Shown here: positions 49,181 to 62,900 of the stretch, one piece after another
How the letters are laid out: every line of letters starts with the position of its first letter
How positions within the stretch are numbered: the first letter of the stretch is position 1
Assembly (NCBI GenBank): GCA_014549065.1
Contig: JACDOX010000023.1
Coordinates: 1,281,835-1,345,834, forward strand
Direction: 5' to 3'
DNA: 64,000 bases
Source of the DNA: Cardinalis cardinalis
Lineage: Eukaryota; Chordata; Aves; Passeriformes; Cardinalidae
Notes under the pieces: model-generated
Told to the model about the DNA's origin: nothing
What the model saw: the letters and a program-made list of their open reading frames with translations, nothing else
Databases searched by the model: none
Made by a program: the position numbers and the translations under genes

Positions 49181-50439
49181 TCAGAAAATACACAGCTAAA
49201 AATCTGTGTGTGATCTGGCATTTCATGTGTTATGTTTGCAGTAAGTTTTGGGGGTTGTTGCAACCATTTAAAAAAAAAACCCTATGCATAGGTCTCTTGT
49301 CTGGTTTTGTCTGGTGTTCTTGGATAATAATAAAAGAAGCAGCAGTGGAGTTGTGTGAAAGAGATTGGCATCCTAGATCTATACAAAATTAAAACCACAT
49401 GACACTTTCCTGCACCACCATTTTTTCAGATAGGAAATTTGTCACCAGGACAACTTCCCTCATAGTTCTAATGTAGCTAAATGTTTTTACTGCCGCTGCT
49501 GTAGATGGGCAGCTTGCAAGCAGCTGTAGCACAAGACAGTACCTGCCACCAAGCATTCACCATCACAAATGTTGANTTGACTTGAGGCACCTTTTGCCAA
49601 GGTCACTTTAGTGATCTCTCCATTAGTTTTTGAGAGTGCTGAGCATTAATGAGTTTGGAGGTTGAGGGCTGACTTCACTCTGCCTTGCTCCTCATAGCTG
49701 TTCCTTTAATTAGACATCATTGCTACCCATTCACTGAGGAAAAATGATAATCATAGGCCACAGCTCTTGCTGTGTGTTTACATCACCTAATTTGTGGTCT
49801 GAAAAAAAAAAACCCAAACAAAACACAGGTGCAGAGAAGGAGGGCCATTCCTGGAAGAAGGCCAGGTAAGACCTGGTCCCCCATCTTCCCTAGGGATGCA
49901 TGTAGACAGCTCAGCAGGTTCACCATGGCCCTGCAGAGGAGAGCATCCTCTGGGAGGAGTCCACCCTCGCACCAGCCAGCTGCTTCCCGTCCTTCTCCCC
50001 TGAGAGTCGTGCAGTCCTGGTGCTGGAAATGCAAGTGTGGAATGCTCCATGGACCACTGTGACTCAGCCTGTGGCAAGCAGAGGCCAGAAATGCTGCTGT
50101 TAGTGGGTATGACTTCATTTGTGTGTACAGAATTGGGCTTGAACTCCTGACATAGAAAGCCCCTGGGAACCTACAAGAGCAGTGATGGTTTTTGCTGTGC
50201 TTGCAGCTGGAGTCAGGGGAGGCACAGGGCTGCCCAGTTTACTGCCTTTTCTTGCTACCTGGTGCTTTTCNAAAGATGGAAGCCTGAAAAAATTCACCTT
50301 TTGATTAAAAACACTGACTTTGGAGAAGTTGAAAATGTAAGCCCTAAACCTCTGCAAGACAAGCAGGAGAAAATCACAGGGGTTTGTTTGTTTGTGGTGT
50401 TTTTTTAATTGTTTGAGTTTTCTGTTTTGGGGTTTTTTT

Positions 50440-50449
50440 NNNNNNNNNN
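50440..50449. other. Ten-base assembly gap
   Basis: Ten Ns directly after a T-run, most likely an unresolved homopolymer. Confidence 0.9.
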
Positions 50450-51923
50450 TTAAGTTCTAAGAGTATTTTGGAGCCCTTCTCAAAATGGCTGGCTAAGGAC
50501 TTTGAATGGTCAGCCTGGGCCCTTCTGAAAATATTTGTCTCTGAAGTCAGACTTAACTGACATGGTGATTAGTTTCACCATGAGCTGTTGATAAGCTCAG
50601 AAAATAATCTAAATGTCTTTCACCCTGTGTCTTTGCTCCTCTTGTATGTGCCACACAAAATCAAGTCCTTCATGAAGTGGGATACCCCCTGGGCTTTGCT
50701 GGAATTTTAAATTCTTCATTTCCTTTTGGCTCTTATTTTGAGCAANTTGCCTGTACCATAACAGTCTGAGGGGTGTTTGCTGACTCATCTTTAGAGCACA
50801 AACTCGAGTGGTGTTTTGGTTTCAGGATGAATGCTTTACCCTGCCTATCCTTGCTTCATAGGTGGTCAAAGCTGAAACAAATGCTGGCCTAAATAATTTA
50901 TTTCATAAAGGCTTTTTTTTCNACTGGTAATCTAATGGAATTATTGTTTGCATAGGGGGGGAAACATTCTCTGTTGTGCTTGATGCTGTGGTCTTTCTAT
51001 GGTATTCTCTGTGCTGAAGTGAAATGGTGTGTATGCTTCTGCTAAAGAACAAAACACAGCTAGGTGGCTCATGCAGGACTATCCTCCCTGCCAAAACACA
51101 AGGGGTTTGTACAAATATGCCACCCTTTTTCCTTCCATCACTAGCCAAAGTCAGCTGTGCCAAAGAAAAGTCCTGGTTTTTAATTTATTTTTTTCAATAC
51201 AACCCACACACCCACACCATGGAAGTTACAGTCATATTTTCCAGTAACCACAGAGCTGTGAGGGATGGCACGTGTGTTTTAAATAAAACTGGGAGGAGAA
51301 CTGATGTAATGCTCTCTGGGTTATGTTTTTCTTTTTTTTTTTNCTTTTTCTTTCCATATTGCTCCCCCTCTTTCTCTTTTCCCCATCTGTTGGCTGCTAT
51401 ATGGGTTATTTTTGTTTTAAGATTTATTTTTTCCTTGCTGCAAACCACAGTGAGGGAACTGTTGAAGAGGGCAGCTCTGACACCTTGAGCTCAAGTATGG
51501 AGGGATTTCTTTAAAGTCTTTAAAATTACAGAGCAGTGCACTGTACCAGCTTGTATAATCTTAAGAATTAATTCTTTCCTTTCTTCTCTAGAAATGAATT
51601 AATTGTGATAATCTGATGGAGCACGTGAGAAAAAAAAATACTTTTTTCTAGTGGCATACTGAGCTGCAACTGTCTGTTTCCTCAGTGAGATCACAAAATA
51701 GTTTTGGGAAAAGCAGCTATTTCAGTTTTAGTTTAATAAACTGCAGAGAGACTTTTTCTAGCCTGACAAGTGAAACCTGTTATTCCTCTGCTACTTTTCC
51801 TGCTGCTGCTTTCAATGGTTACATTAATTCAACTCCCGCTTATAATGGTCTGTTTGTGAATATTTAGATTCTGTTTCTTTAAATTTTCATGGAGAATCCC
51901 TTGGAAGGGCTCAAAAGTAGGTT

Positions 51924-51943
51924 TTGTGTGTGTGTGTGTGTGT
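51924..51943. repeat. (TG)n microsatellite
   Basis: About ten TG units after a T-run. Confidence 0.9.
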
Positions 51944-54900
51944 TTAAGAGAATAATTCTAAGAATATTTCTGTATTTAATGTTGAATTCAACTTTGAAAA
52001 ATAGATTCAGCCACAGAGCTTTGTGTGTGGGTCCATGCCTCAGCTGCAGACCTGCTGCTGCTGTCCCAGTGCAGTCTCTGCTCTCCTGCTCTGCTCAGGA
52101 GGCTTCAAGGGATGGGTGCCAGCCTGCCCTGAGAGCACGGAATAATTGCTGCTCCTTAAATAGGAATTCTGAGGTGTGTTATGCAGCTGAGTGCCAGCGC
52201 ACGGCTCAGCCGGGCTCTTTGCCTGCCCTCGGCAAGTGGGAGGTGCCTTGGGTTAAGCTGGAGGAGCTGAAGGGTTAAACCCCTGGGTTTGGGTGTCAGG
52301 GTTAAGCCCGAGCCCTGAAGGTGAGGGTAGCTCAAGTTGCCTTGTACTTGCTGTGGGCAAAGAGCACGGGCAGACTCTGCCTNAATGGATGGTCTGGCCT
52401 GTAATTCATTAAGCCAGAAGCACCTGGTTCGTGTCTGTGCCCCTGGCCACTCCTGACAATGGCACTTAAAGCCATCGTCCCATTTGCCAAATAACCTGAG
52501 GATGGGGAGCCATTTCTGTTGGAGCTGATCTAACTGGGGGCTGGCATGGCTCTTCCCCAGTCACTCCTCCCCACCCTGCTCTTGCCCCACAGCCATGTGT
52601 GGAGCTGATGTAGCTCTCTAAGCCAGCAGAAAGCCAGCTGCTTTTCTTCAAAAAAAACTTAATTTTTAAAAAAATTTTGATAATTAATTTTCTGATAGCA
52701 AGGGTGCTTGGCACAGCTTTCTGCATGGTCAGGAGCGTGCCAGGGAGTGGGAGCACCAGAGGGATGTAAGTCAGTTTGAGATGTGGTTGCACAGAGGTTT
52801 AATCCAGTCTAAATTGTGTCAGACAGGCAATGTAAATAAACCATTACTGCAGGGGAGGCAGAGGGAGATTCATCTTGCTGAAGCTGCTATGAGCAGGAGA
52901 CAGCTGAGAGAATGCAGAGAGGCAATGCNGATTCGCAGGTCTCTGCTGCAACGTGGAAAATACTCCTCGGAGATGTCAGAACCAAAGGTCCTGTGCTGTG
53001 AGAAGGAGCAGATCTCCCTTGGATGGTGCTGAAATGTGGTGTTTTTNACAGCAGATAGAGTGAGTCAAGGCAGGAATAGAAAATGCTGAATAAGCCAGGT
53101 TAACAAAGTTTTGACATAGCTGTGGTGCCAATGTTTTTTTTCTCCCTCTCCAAAAGCTCGTCCCTAGAAAGAACTGAAATACTGAAATACTAGGTACAGG
53201 TCCTTAATCTCATGGCCTAAGATCAGCATGTATAGCAATGCAAATCAGATGTTTAATGTTAAACCATTGGAATACCAACTTTGTTTAAAGGGTGTTTTTT
53301 TTTTCCCACAACAGGGAAAAATCCAGAATTATGTGCTCTGAAGAGGGAAAAAAAAAAAAAAGCTGTATTTGGGAAAGAAAAAAGAGAGAGTCTTCTTGGG
53401 CTTTGATCTGCTACTAATTTTTTTAAGTTGTCTTTTTTTTTTTCCTCTTTGCCNTTTTGCTGGGAAGGTCTGCTATGGGGAATAGACTAGGGTTAGATCT
53501 TTTTGGGTGTCTATGTTGTCTTAATATTGAAATACTACACCTTCAAGAGAAAAGCAGACCTATTTTCCCTGACCACTGATAAGCACACTTTATAATTCCC
53601 ATGTAGGTTTTAGATTCTTCCATAAGAAAACNGCGAGATTTATCTGAAAATATGTATATTTATTAGTCAGAGAAGTAGGAGGAACAAATTTCAAAAGCAT
53701 ATCTTTGCTGCTTTCAGGGAGTGGAAGTGAGTGCTGTTCAGCCCAAAGGAAATGCCAGGAAAACAAGTGTTTTTGCAGCCTTTTAAAATAATCCTTAGTG
53801 CTTTCTCTGTCAGAGTCAGCACCATCTCCTACGTGCAGAGCAGGGGCTCAGGAGGCGATGCTGTGTGGGGAATGTGGCACGAGCTTGGCAGGGGCTCGTG
53901 CACAGGAACTCCTCAGGGCTGGCAGTTCTATACCACACTTTGATAAGAGCAGCAGAGCGTGGCTGTAGAACATGAAGCTGAGACCAAAGCACTGCCATAT
54001 CAGTCCAGCTCAAAGCCCAGCAGTTTATGACTGTTAGCAGCAGCACTTTGCCCTGCTCNCTGTGTGCTTCAAATGTTAGTCAGAGCTGACAGTAGGCTTG
54101 CAGGTCAGTGTAATATTTCTGCAGCCTAAATGCTATTTATAAGAAGTTATGACTACAATTTATTTACTAGAGGGTGGGGGAGGGGAGCAGACAAAGAGGC
54201 AGTCACTTCACGCNGCTGAAGTCAATGACCAAACTGGAGTAAAGTCCACGTGCCCCTGAATCTGGTACTTCCACCAGGTTTTCCACTAAGCTGTGTTTAT
54301 TCAGCATGACTGTGGTGCTATATTTTTATAACTGCACCTCCTCAAGAGGCAGGCANGGAAGCCATGTGAGTATTTCTCTCAGCAGAAGGGAAGAGTTCCT
54401 ACTCCTCTGTCCTGATTGCAAGAAGAAAGGTCCTGCTACCCTTAATGTCCTGCTACAGTTAATTTGGCTTGCAACTTTCTAAATAAGTAAAAGATAGTCA
54501 CACATCCTTTTTATGGGCCAGAAAGGCTCACTTTTTTTCTCNTGTAGCACTGAATGAGAAACTTTGAGAATAGTAAAAACAGGAGTCAATAATTATTTTG
54601 CCTCCGTTTCTTTGTTTTGATANGGCTGAAGATCAGTTTGGAGCCCTGTGTTTTTGGGGTGGTTTTTTTTCTTCCCTAAGAGATAGCATATGCATTTCAA
54701 CAGCCTCAAGACCTACAGGGTGCATAGATTATGCTCTTGCTTATCTTCCCCAGGGCAAACTGCAGCAAACTACTCACTGAGACAGTGCAGAGTAATAGCA
54801 GTAATACACACATGCAAGCAGTGGGGTCACAATCTGGTGTTCAGAACACGTATAAGCTTTGGGTGTGCTGGTGACTTCACCAAGCTCCCTTTGAATCAGC

Positions 54901-56700
54901 CAAAATACACTAGAAAGGAAACTAAATACATGCAAGCAGAATAATTTTGATCTGGGAATGTAGGTGATTTGCAGCAGTAAAAATCATGTCCTTGTCCCCA
55001 AGCCCAACCTACTTGGTGTCAGGCAGGTTGGTTTAGTGACCACAATAAGCATTAAGGTATTTCCTGTAGAAAAGCACGTTGCATGCAACAAGTAGTTTTT
55101 GCTATACTAAAACCAAGTTAGTTAACAAATGCTTTCTGTCAATCTATGGATAATACTTGTGCTGACAGGCACACAGAAGACTCAGCCATCGTTTTGACAA
55201 GATGAATCCCAAGCTCTATTTCTTGCAAAACATTATTTTATAGGCTTGGTAGCNTTTGTTTAGCTAAGCACATGTAGAGAGAAAGAAGAAAATATTTTTT
55301 TTTTTCTCCCAGTCTTGTCAATAACAACTCATTGTCTTTTTGTTTGTTATACCTGGCTTTGTGTGATATCCTCTAGCCCTATCTTGCCCTAACAGGAAAA
55401 AATAAAAAGTGACTGTGCATGTATATGAATGAAAAGTCTTTCTCCAGACTAAATCCAAATAAAGAAAAGTACTTTTGAGGTGAGGTTCTGGACAAGCTGT
55501 CATCTATAAATGCTGTTGTCCTCATGGTCTCATTCTGGTCTCATTTCTCTCTAACTTAAAACAAACCCCAGTAAAGCCAGTAGTGGCTGCTGAGAGCTGC
55601 TCAGAGCCCAGGCTGAAATACCATGATATTAACTGTAAACAAATATTGTAATGCTTCTGCAGATTTCAGAAAATGTCCTTCTCATATTTTAGTAGTGGCA
55701 TTGTTGTGTTTGGGGTGATTTAAGATGCAAGGGCTAATCTACTCAAAAAAGAAATTCCATTTTGCCATTTGCAATTTAATGGAGTACAAAGAGACAGGGA
55801 AAGCACTCTACATAAATACAGATGTCTCCACTTCTGAGGCTTTTCTGTGTTCCTGCTACTTAAATGNGGATCAAGAATGATATTGTTCTGTGGGCTTGCT
55901 CTTTGTTTACAATACCCTCTTTGAAACTAGATGTCAAAATGGGTTTCCTGGATTGGTTATTGAATTCTGCAGGCTGGCACTCCACTGTGAGCCCTGGGAA
56001 CCTTCNGCTTTTTCCTTAAAAATAACCCAAGTTTTGAGATTTTAAAAGCAGCTGTGTTTTGCCATCATGTGGAAAGGGCTTGTTTTTCTGCTTCTCTAAA
56101 TTTCAAGTATAATGTTTGGACCAGGGCAAAAAAGCTTCAGTAAAACNCTTCTCTGCCTATATTGGTAGAATTTTATCCATCCTTTGTGTGGCCATAAATG
56201 ACTAAATCACAGGGATGAGCAAATTTGGCCAAATGCTTTTATGGATTCCTGAGCTCATGGCAATGAAATATTGTAAAGTTAATGTAAATTGTCAAGGATG
56301 ACAGTTTAACCTCCTAAACATATATACAGAGACCCTCTTGTTCTTCCTCAAGCTGTGCCACATAAGTCAGCCTTGGCCAGGCACTGCACAACGTCATATA
56401 CCTCATGCTGTCTGTTCCAGGCCATCCTTCCTAAACCTGTACTTTGCCTTAAAGGGTATTTAAATAGACCAACTCTTTAGCCAAAGTCTTCTCCTTAGGG
56501 TAAGGAGAGTGCCCCCCAGAACTCTCAAGGCAAATGGAGTGAATAGGTTCAGTTTTAGTGTTTCTGATGAGTTGTGCACAGGGATGTGGGCGTTTCTGTG
56601 TGTGCAGCGTCATACACAGCTTCCTATGCTCNCTGTATGGGAGAGAAGATGGCTTAATGACAGACTTCTAGCCTTTGCTCCAAATGTTGTGGTTATCTAA

Positions 56701-56910
56701 TTTTTGTTTCGTTTTAGTCAGACCCCTGAAGTAATTAGCGCACCCTGTGGGTTTTTTTGTGTGGTTTCTATCTGAATACCCATGAAGGAGTTAATTAACT
56801 TGTTTGCAGTATCTCATTAATTCATTTTTGGCCGTGAACTTAATTGCTCCTTTATTACTGATGAGTAAAATAGCTTTAGGCTCCCAATTAAAATGGACTT
56901 TGATGGATGT
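56701..56910. promoter_or_regulatory. Homeodomain-motif cluster, candidate enhancer
   Basis: Five homeodomain-type cores lie within about 160 bases: TAATTA (56732-56737), TTAATTAA (56791-56798), ATTAATTC near 56817, TTAATTG (56840-56846) and CAATTA (56885-56890). They are interleaved with GC-containing blocks such as GCGCACCCTG. The pattern is typical of conserved developmental enhancers. No conservation test was possible. Confidence 0.35.
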
Positions 56911-59900
56911 ATAAGAGCTGGGCTTTCAGCTTGTTGAATAGGCAGTGGAATTGCTATTCTGTGTCCCATTGCAGGCCAGGCTCCTTTATGGCAGCGCTCA
57001 TCAGGGACNAGTTTCTCCCAGTTGCAGACTTGGTCTCAAAGTTCCAGCCATTAAATTACCCATTGGGAGGGAAATCAAATGGGAGTTAGTGCCTGTAAAC
57101 CTCTGAGGGCAGATAGATGAAACTCAAAAAATAGTTGGACCTACTGGGGAAAAAATGCTTATTATTGAGGTGGTGGATGAGCATAAACTGTAGTTCCCTC
57201 CATAATGAAATGGCCAGTCTACTGAAGCCAGGTTCCCACTGGTGAAGGTCTGGATTTCTCCCTATGGGCATCCTTAGTTTCACTGGAGGGCAAAAGGTGT
57301 TTTCAGATGTTTGAGGGCAGAGCATATGTTTGTTCTTGAAATAGATCTTTTCCTCCTGGTACATATTTGATGAGCTGGGGTGCATAAACATCAGTGTGCT
57401 TTTCTGGGCTTAGATTTTTTTCTAAGACAGTACTACTTTCTTTTTAATATAGTTTGAGACTACAGGATGTCAAGCATTATAGAATAACCAGGAATATTGG
57501 TGTTATAACGAGAAATAGCCGTATTAATTTTAAATAAGAAAAAGAAGAAAGCTACAAATCTGTCTCTCACTTCTCCCACCCACCCCCTCTCTATGATTCA
57601 ATGTGAAGAATACANAATTTATATTCCCAGTGGTGACTGGCTTGGACCCAATGACCTTTGCAAAAAATCCATTGCCTGCATGGAAAATGTAGTGGAACAA
57701 TGTAAGCGTGCTTACTTGTAGGCATGTATATTTCTTAACACAATAGGGTCCTGAGACCAACTGAAGTCTCTGGATTCTTCTGCAAGAAATGTTCCCACAG
57801 GGGAGCTATTATGATACTCCCTCTGCTGGCTCTCATTCCATCTCCAAATTTTCCTTAGGAGACCTCACTTGGGCATTGATCCACTGAGGGCAAATTTGCC
57901 ATGTCTTGATTGCTTATGTGAAGAGTCAGTGCAGCCCAAAGGGTGCAGACCCTTGCCACTTCCAGCAGACAAGGACCAAAATTGTCAAGAAAAAGACATC
58001 TGCTTTTGGATAAGGTGATTACAGATGGCAAGTGGAGGAGCAAAGTCAAGCACTACTTTCATAGCTTTAACTAAAAATCTACCCAAAAGCTGTTTGAAAN
58101 GCTTTGAGCACAATTCATTTTCATGAGAAGGAAACACTATCGGTCAGTGGTTTCTTTTCTACCAAAAGATCTAGAACTTCATAAGCTAAATTCCAGATTG
58201 TTTTTAATACTGTAGCAGCTTATTTGCTTCACTCATAAAAATCTGAACTCTTTCTGAATTTTCCTTAATGATGGCTTTTGGGAAGAATTTGTTTCCTGGA
58301 ATAGTGAGGGGGAAAATCCTGTTTGCTTTAAAAATAGCTTTTTNAAAATGCTTTTCTCAAATCAGAGGGTCGCAAGATGACCAGAATTGATGACACACAA
58401 ATTATGAAACAAAATGATGATGGAGCACAAATTTAAACCCAATTAAATAAAAAGAAAAAGAAAATAGAAATGCTGACAAGGTTGTGGCAATACAGTCTGC
58501 TAACAATTTACCAATTTACTCTGGAATTCTCTATGAAAATTTCTATTATTGTGCAACATATGAGATCTAGCTATGACTATGCTTTTTCTAAAGGCCAAAA
58601 TGAGAGGAAAATAAAGGGAGCTTCCTTAGATGATACTATGGCACCTCTGACCCTGTTTTAGCTGATTGCTTAAACGCATGCTTAATAAATATATTTAAGA
58701 GTCTGCTGACCTAAGCTTTGCTTTGCTACCAAGTTTAACCCTGGAGGTACTGAAGTTCATTACTGATAGTGCAAGCCAGCAGGACAGTCATTTTTCCTTC
58801 TCANGAGTAACTTGTCTTGCTGCTTCAGGCAGTGCCCCCCTTGCCAGAAAAGGGGAGAATGCCCCTTGGAAGGAAGTCAGGCTATGGACATCAACTGTGG
58901 TGAGGGGCCCAAATAGTAAAATTAAGCTTTTAATTTTATAAAGTGAGAACTGAAGCAACAGAGTGTGAGAAGGAGAAGGGAAAGGAGTTCAGACAGCTCT
59001 ATGGGTGCAGGCAGGCAAAGGGCANNGCAGAGGCCATCTGGGGCTCTGGGNAAGGCTGGTCCTGCCTGTGGCTTCTTGCTTCCTCCGGCTCCTCGTGGGG
59101 ACNGAGCTGCCCTGGATTTGCACGTTGTTCTGCTGGGTGTTGCTGAAAGGAACGACTGCTCATGGGAACCTCAGCTTCTGGCAAGAGCTGCTGTGCCCTG
59201 ATTCTGGCAACTCTCTCTGGCCTGTCATCATTACCCCAGTGCCTACACAGACTCTGAGTGGAATGGATGATGGTTCTATTTGTGGTGCCTTGGCTCCTGC
59301 TTCTTTGCAGGCACTGGCTTACATGGAGGAATCTCATTACAAGTAGCTTTCCATGAGGAAGGTTTCTCCTGCCTTGGTCTGCAGTGGAATTAGGCAGTGG
59401 TACCCAGACCTGTGAGTGCCTGGCTGGTCTGTGTCTGTGGGGATGCACAAATGTATCCACATATTTTTGGATGTGCTTTTCAGGAGTCTGGAGAATAAAG
59501 CTGCCAACCAAAGTTGAACCCAACTGTCCTTGCCAGCTTGGACTCCACTCTTTATCAAACAAGGCTCATGATTACTGGAGTAGCAAAGCTGATTTAAAGT
59601 GGTGGGAGGGGGAGAGATAGTAAAAAAAGGTGCCACTATTTGTTTAAACTNTTACTTGAGGCTTCTGTGGGTTGTGTTTGTTGATGACTTAGTCAAGTAT
59701 CTCTGGGTCTGATTATTTTTGTGGGGCCTTACCTAAATTTTTTTCTTCTGCTGTGTGCTTCCCACTGTATTCAGGGAAAGTGACTTTTCTCATAGTTCCT
59801 GCCCACCTTTTAGTGGAAACATCAGTCCCATCTTGGTATTCCTAGTCACATGCCTCTCCAGCTATATCTGATGTGTCCTTGCTGCCTTCTTTCTGTGCTC

Positions 59901-62900
59901 TTGTGGTATTTTTTTGCTGCTTATCTCTTACACACATGCAGCTCTAAGCAATAGCTCTCAAACCCTCCAGAAACACCCTGAGACCTTCAGCACAGCTCTG
60001 NTCCTATTCCAGCCCTGCATGTGGCCTCTGTTTTGGGTGGTGACTGCTCTAGTTTTGGTTATCTGTCTCATAAAGGGGTTTCAATGCTGTTTTTACACAG
60101 TCCCTGAACAGGAGATGGTTGTTGCATCCTCAGATTAACAGCATTGTCAGTGACCCCTTCATCAAAGGGGCTCCAGGGCAGTCCAGCAGAATTACAAGGC
60201 CAGACTATGGTGAGATTAAGGAAAATAACCCATGGTGTGGAGGACATTAGCTATCATGGCTGTAATCTTGGTTTAAAGCTTTTATGCAGCTTTTTAGACT
60301 TAAGTATNACTGTTGCTTAAATTTGCTNATGGGTGTAGACAGTGTCCAGGTAACCTGCCCTCATACTTACCTTATCTACAGTTTCCTTCAGTTTATGTGG
60401 CTTTGGTACAAGGTCTGAGGACTGCCAAAAGGCTAGTGGGTAATCTAGGTTGGCCTAAATTCCACTGCAGTTACTGGCAATCTATCTGTGGGCTTGTCTT
60501 CTTCCTTTCAAGGAAAAAGATGGTAAAGAGACAGAATGGAGGTGAAGTAAAAAAACATCTGAAGATGTTTGTCACAGCAAAAATGTCAAGTGATATTTTT
60601 AGTTTGCAAAGAAAGAAAGAAAGGGNAAAGCATGCAATATTGTAATTTTTAGGAAAGTTGTTGGTTGTACTGTGAGAAAATTCTCTCACTTCTATGGTGA
60701 TATTGAATTGCTTTAAAAAATGGTGTACCTTGCTAATCTGGAGAGATTTGGAGACATTGGAATATATTCTTGTTTGCTATAAATTGGTGTAGCTTTGTGT
60801 GGGAGCTACAGACTTATGGCAGATAAAAATCTGTCCTTTTGTGTCTTTTAGGGGAAAATTTCAACAGCTGTACTTCAAAAAGTCCTGTTTTCTATATTGT
60901 GTCAGCCACAGGCTTAATACTACCCTTAAACCAGTAAAAAAGTTTCCTAATTGCTACTCTGATAGGAGACATTTGGCTTATATACTGCACCAGAGAATGC
61001 AGCTCTCACCATGCTGTGGTGGAAGTTGTTCAGTATGCTGTGTTTCTGCAACAGCAGGACAGGGCTTGCTGCCCAAACAGCTTTGGAAAATGTGATGTTT
61101 CCCCTCTGTCTTACTCTCACGACTTCTGTGTTAGTACTGCAGAGTTGAAAATCTGGTAATAGATNCACAAAGTGCTAGCATCAGATCTGGGAGGTGTTAG
61201 AACCATCACACTTGGAGGAGCTGTGAACTCCTCAGTATCTGTTTTGCACCTTGCTGCTATCATAAAGAGGAGAAGAGAGGCTGTTTGCAAAGCTGAGCTC
61301 TCTGTGTCCTCNCCAAACCCTTTAGAGAAGAGCCAATTTCCTCCCCAGATGTTTGATCGTGGTGGTGGTGCTGATGTTCCAAATTCAGCCTGGCAAATGG
61401 CTGCTTNAAGCTGTCAGAAAGGACCAGTCTTTGGAAATTTAATTCTGAGTTCANTTATTCCTGGGAAACTGAGAGGCAGATTTTAATTGATTCAGACCTT
61501 TAATCTTAGTCAGTTATNCTTGATTTTCCCTCCTGAAATCCAGAAATGTTATTTAGAATGCAAAGGGCTGCTGTGAAATGGGAATTAAGCTATAGTTGGG
61601 AAAATACTTTCTAACCAGATAACAAGAATCCAGAAAGTCCTTCTGTGCTCTGGAGTATTGGGCTCAATTAAACAAGGCCTTTTTTCCTGATGATGAATAT
61701 GCTTTTTCTTGTTTTACATATTTAATTAAACAATGATGGAGAATATTAAGTGCATGATATTTCAGAAATTTATCCTGTTTTGTTGACAGTCCCGGAGCCT
61801 CTTTTGTCTTTCAATAAGTTTGCCTCTGACTAAATGTTTCTGATTACTTGGAACTGAAGATAATTGCTGTATTCAACTCTACCCAACCATGCAAATGTTT
61901 CTGGGAAGCTGACTGTAAACTGGGCCATAAGCAACCAGAGTCCCATAGATTATGTCCCAGGGCCAGCTGCTAGGATATTAGAATATGTTATGTTTTNTTG
62001 AGAGATAACACAATCTCTTTCCTGGATTTGCAAAAAATACCTGGGGAAAAATTGCCGGTGAGAAAGCCCTAGGGAGGCTGGGTCAGAGCCAGAAGAAACT
62101 CTGGATGAGAGATAGAGCTGTAGTTATGGAAGCTTCTGCCTAAGCTCTCTGGATCCCCAGGCACGTGGAGCNCTCCTCTGTCCCATGTGTTTGTGCCCAG
62201 ATGTTGCGTGGTGGCAGTGTGGTGGCAGCTGGGCGCCTGGCACACGAGGGCTGGGTGGCCCTGCCTGCAGTGAGCCACAGCTGCTTTGGNGGCTGCTGCT
62301 GCTGTCAGGGCACAGCAGAGGGAGGGAGAAGGGCAATGCCCCCTTTAGGAGAGCAGTGCTCTACTCTGTGCTTACAGCATTTGTCCCAATTTCTCATCTA
62401 ATCTGATTTCAGTGGGGAAAGGTGCTGGGTCCCACTTCTGATCCAGGAAGGATCCTGCTGCAGGATGGCTTGGGAAGGGGACAGCAGCCCTTCTCCCTGC
62501 ACACCTTAGCCATGCAGGCTGACAGTGTGTCTCAGTCCTGCTCTCCTTCCCTGGCCTGGTGAATGTTGTCTTAGGCAAGGCACAATGGTTTATTTGGGAA
62601 GGAAAGACATAGAAATCTCTTCTCTCCTTTCAAACTGGCTCCAGGCTGGGCACACAGGGTAGGAGACAGGGGACTGGAGACTCTGACATTGCATTTGCTA
62701 TTTCTATGTGGTCTTCAACCACTTTTTTATTTTATCTGTCAGAGAAACTATAGATGGCTATAGNTGGCATAAGCAGAAAAGATCAAGTCCAGGGCAACTT
62801 TTGGAGCAAAAAGTGTAGTCTGGTGTTGTCAGGGTCTGCTTTATTGACACCAAGTCCAATGGCACGTGGAAAATCCCCAGCTGCCCTCTGCCCTGGCTTG

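Larger units (their letters stand above)
46486..56700. other. Intergenic, no gene recognised
   Basis: About 10 kb without recognised genes. Notable items are a telomere-like motif at 46992, an 18-base tandem duplication at 47671, a candidate conserved segment near 48720-49180, a ten-base gap at 50440-50449 and a TG microsatellite at 51924. A GC-richer patch lies at about 52030-52320. Confidence 0.55.

Noticed and set aside
62324..62336. CTCF-like CAGCAGAGGGAGG
   Set aside because: It lacks the GGC of the core and lies in a purine-rich run; too weak to list.
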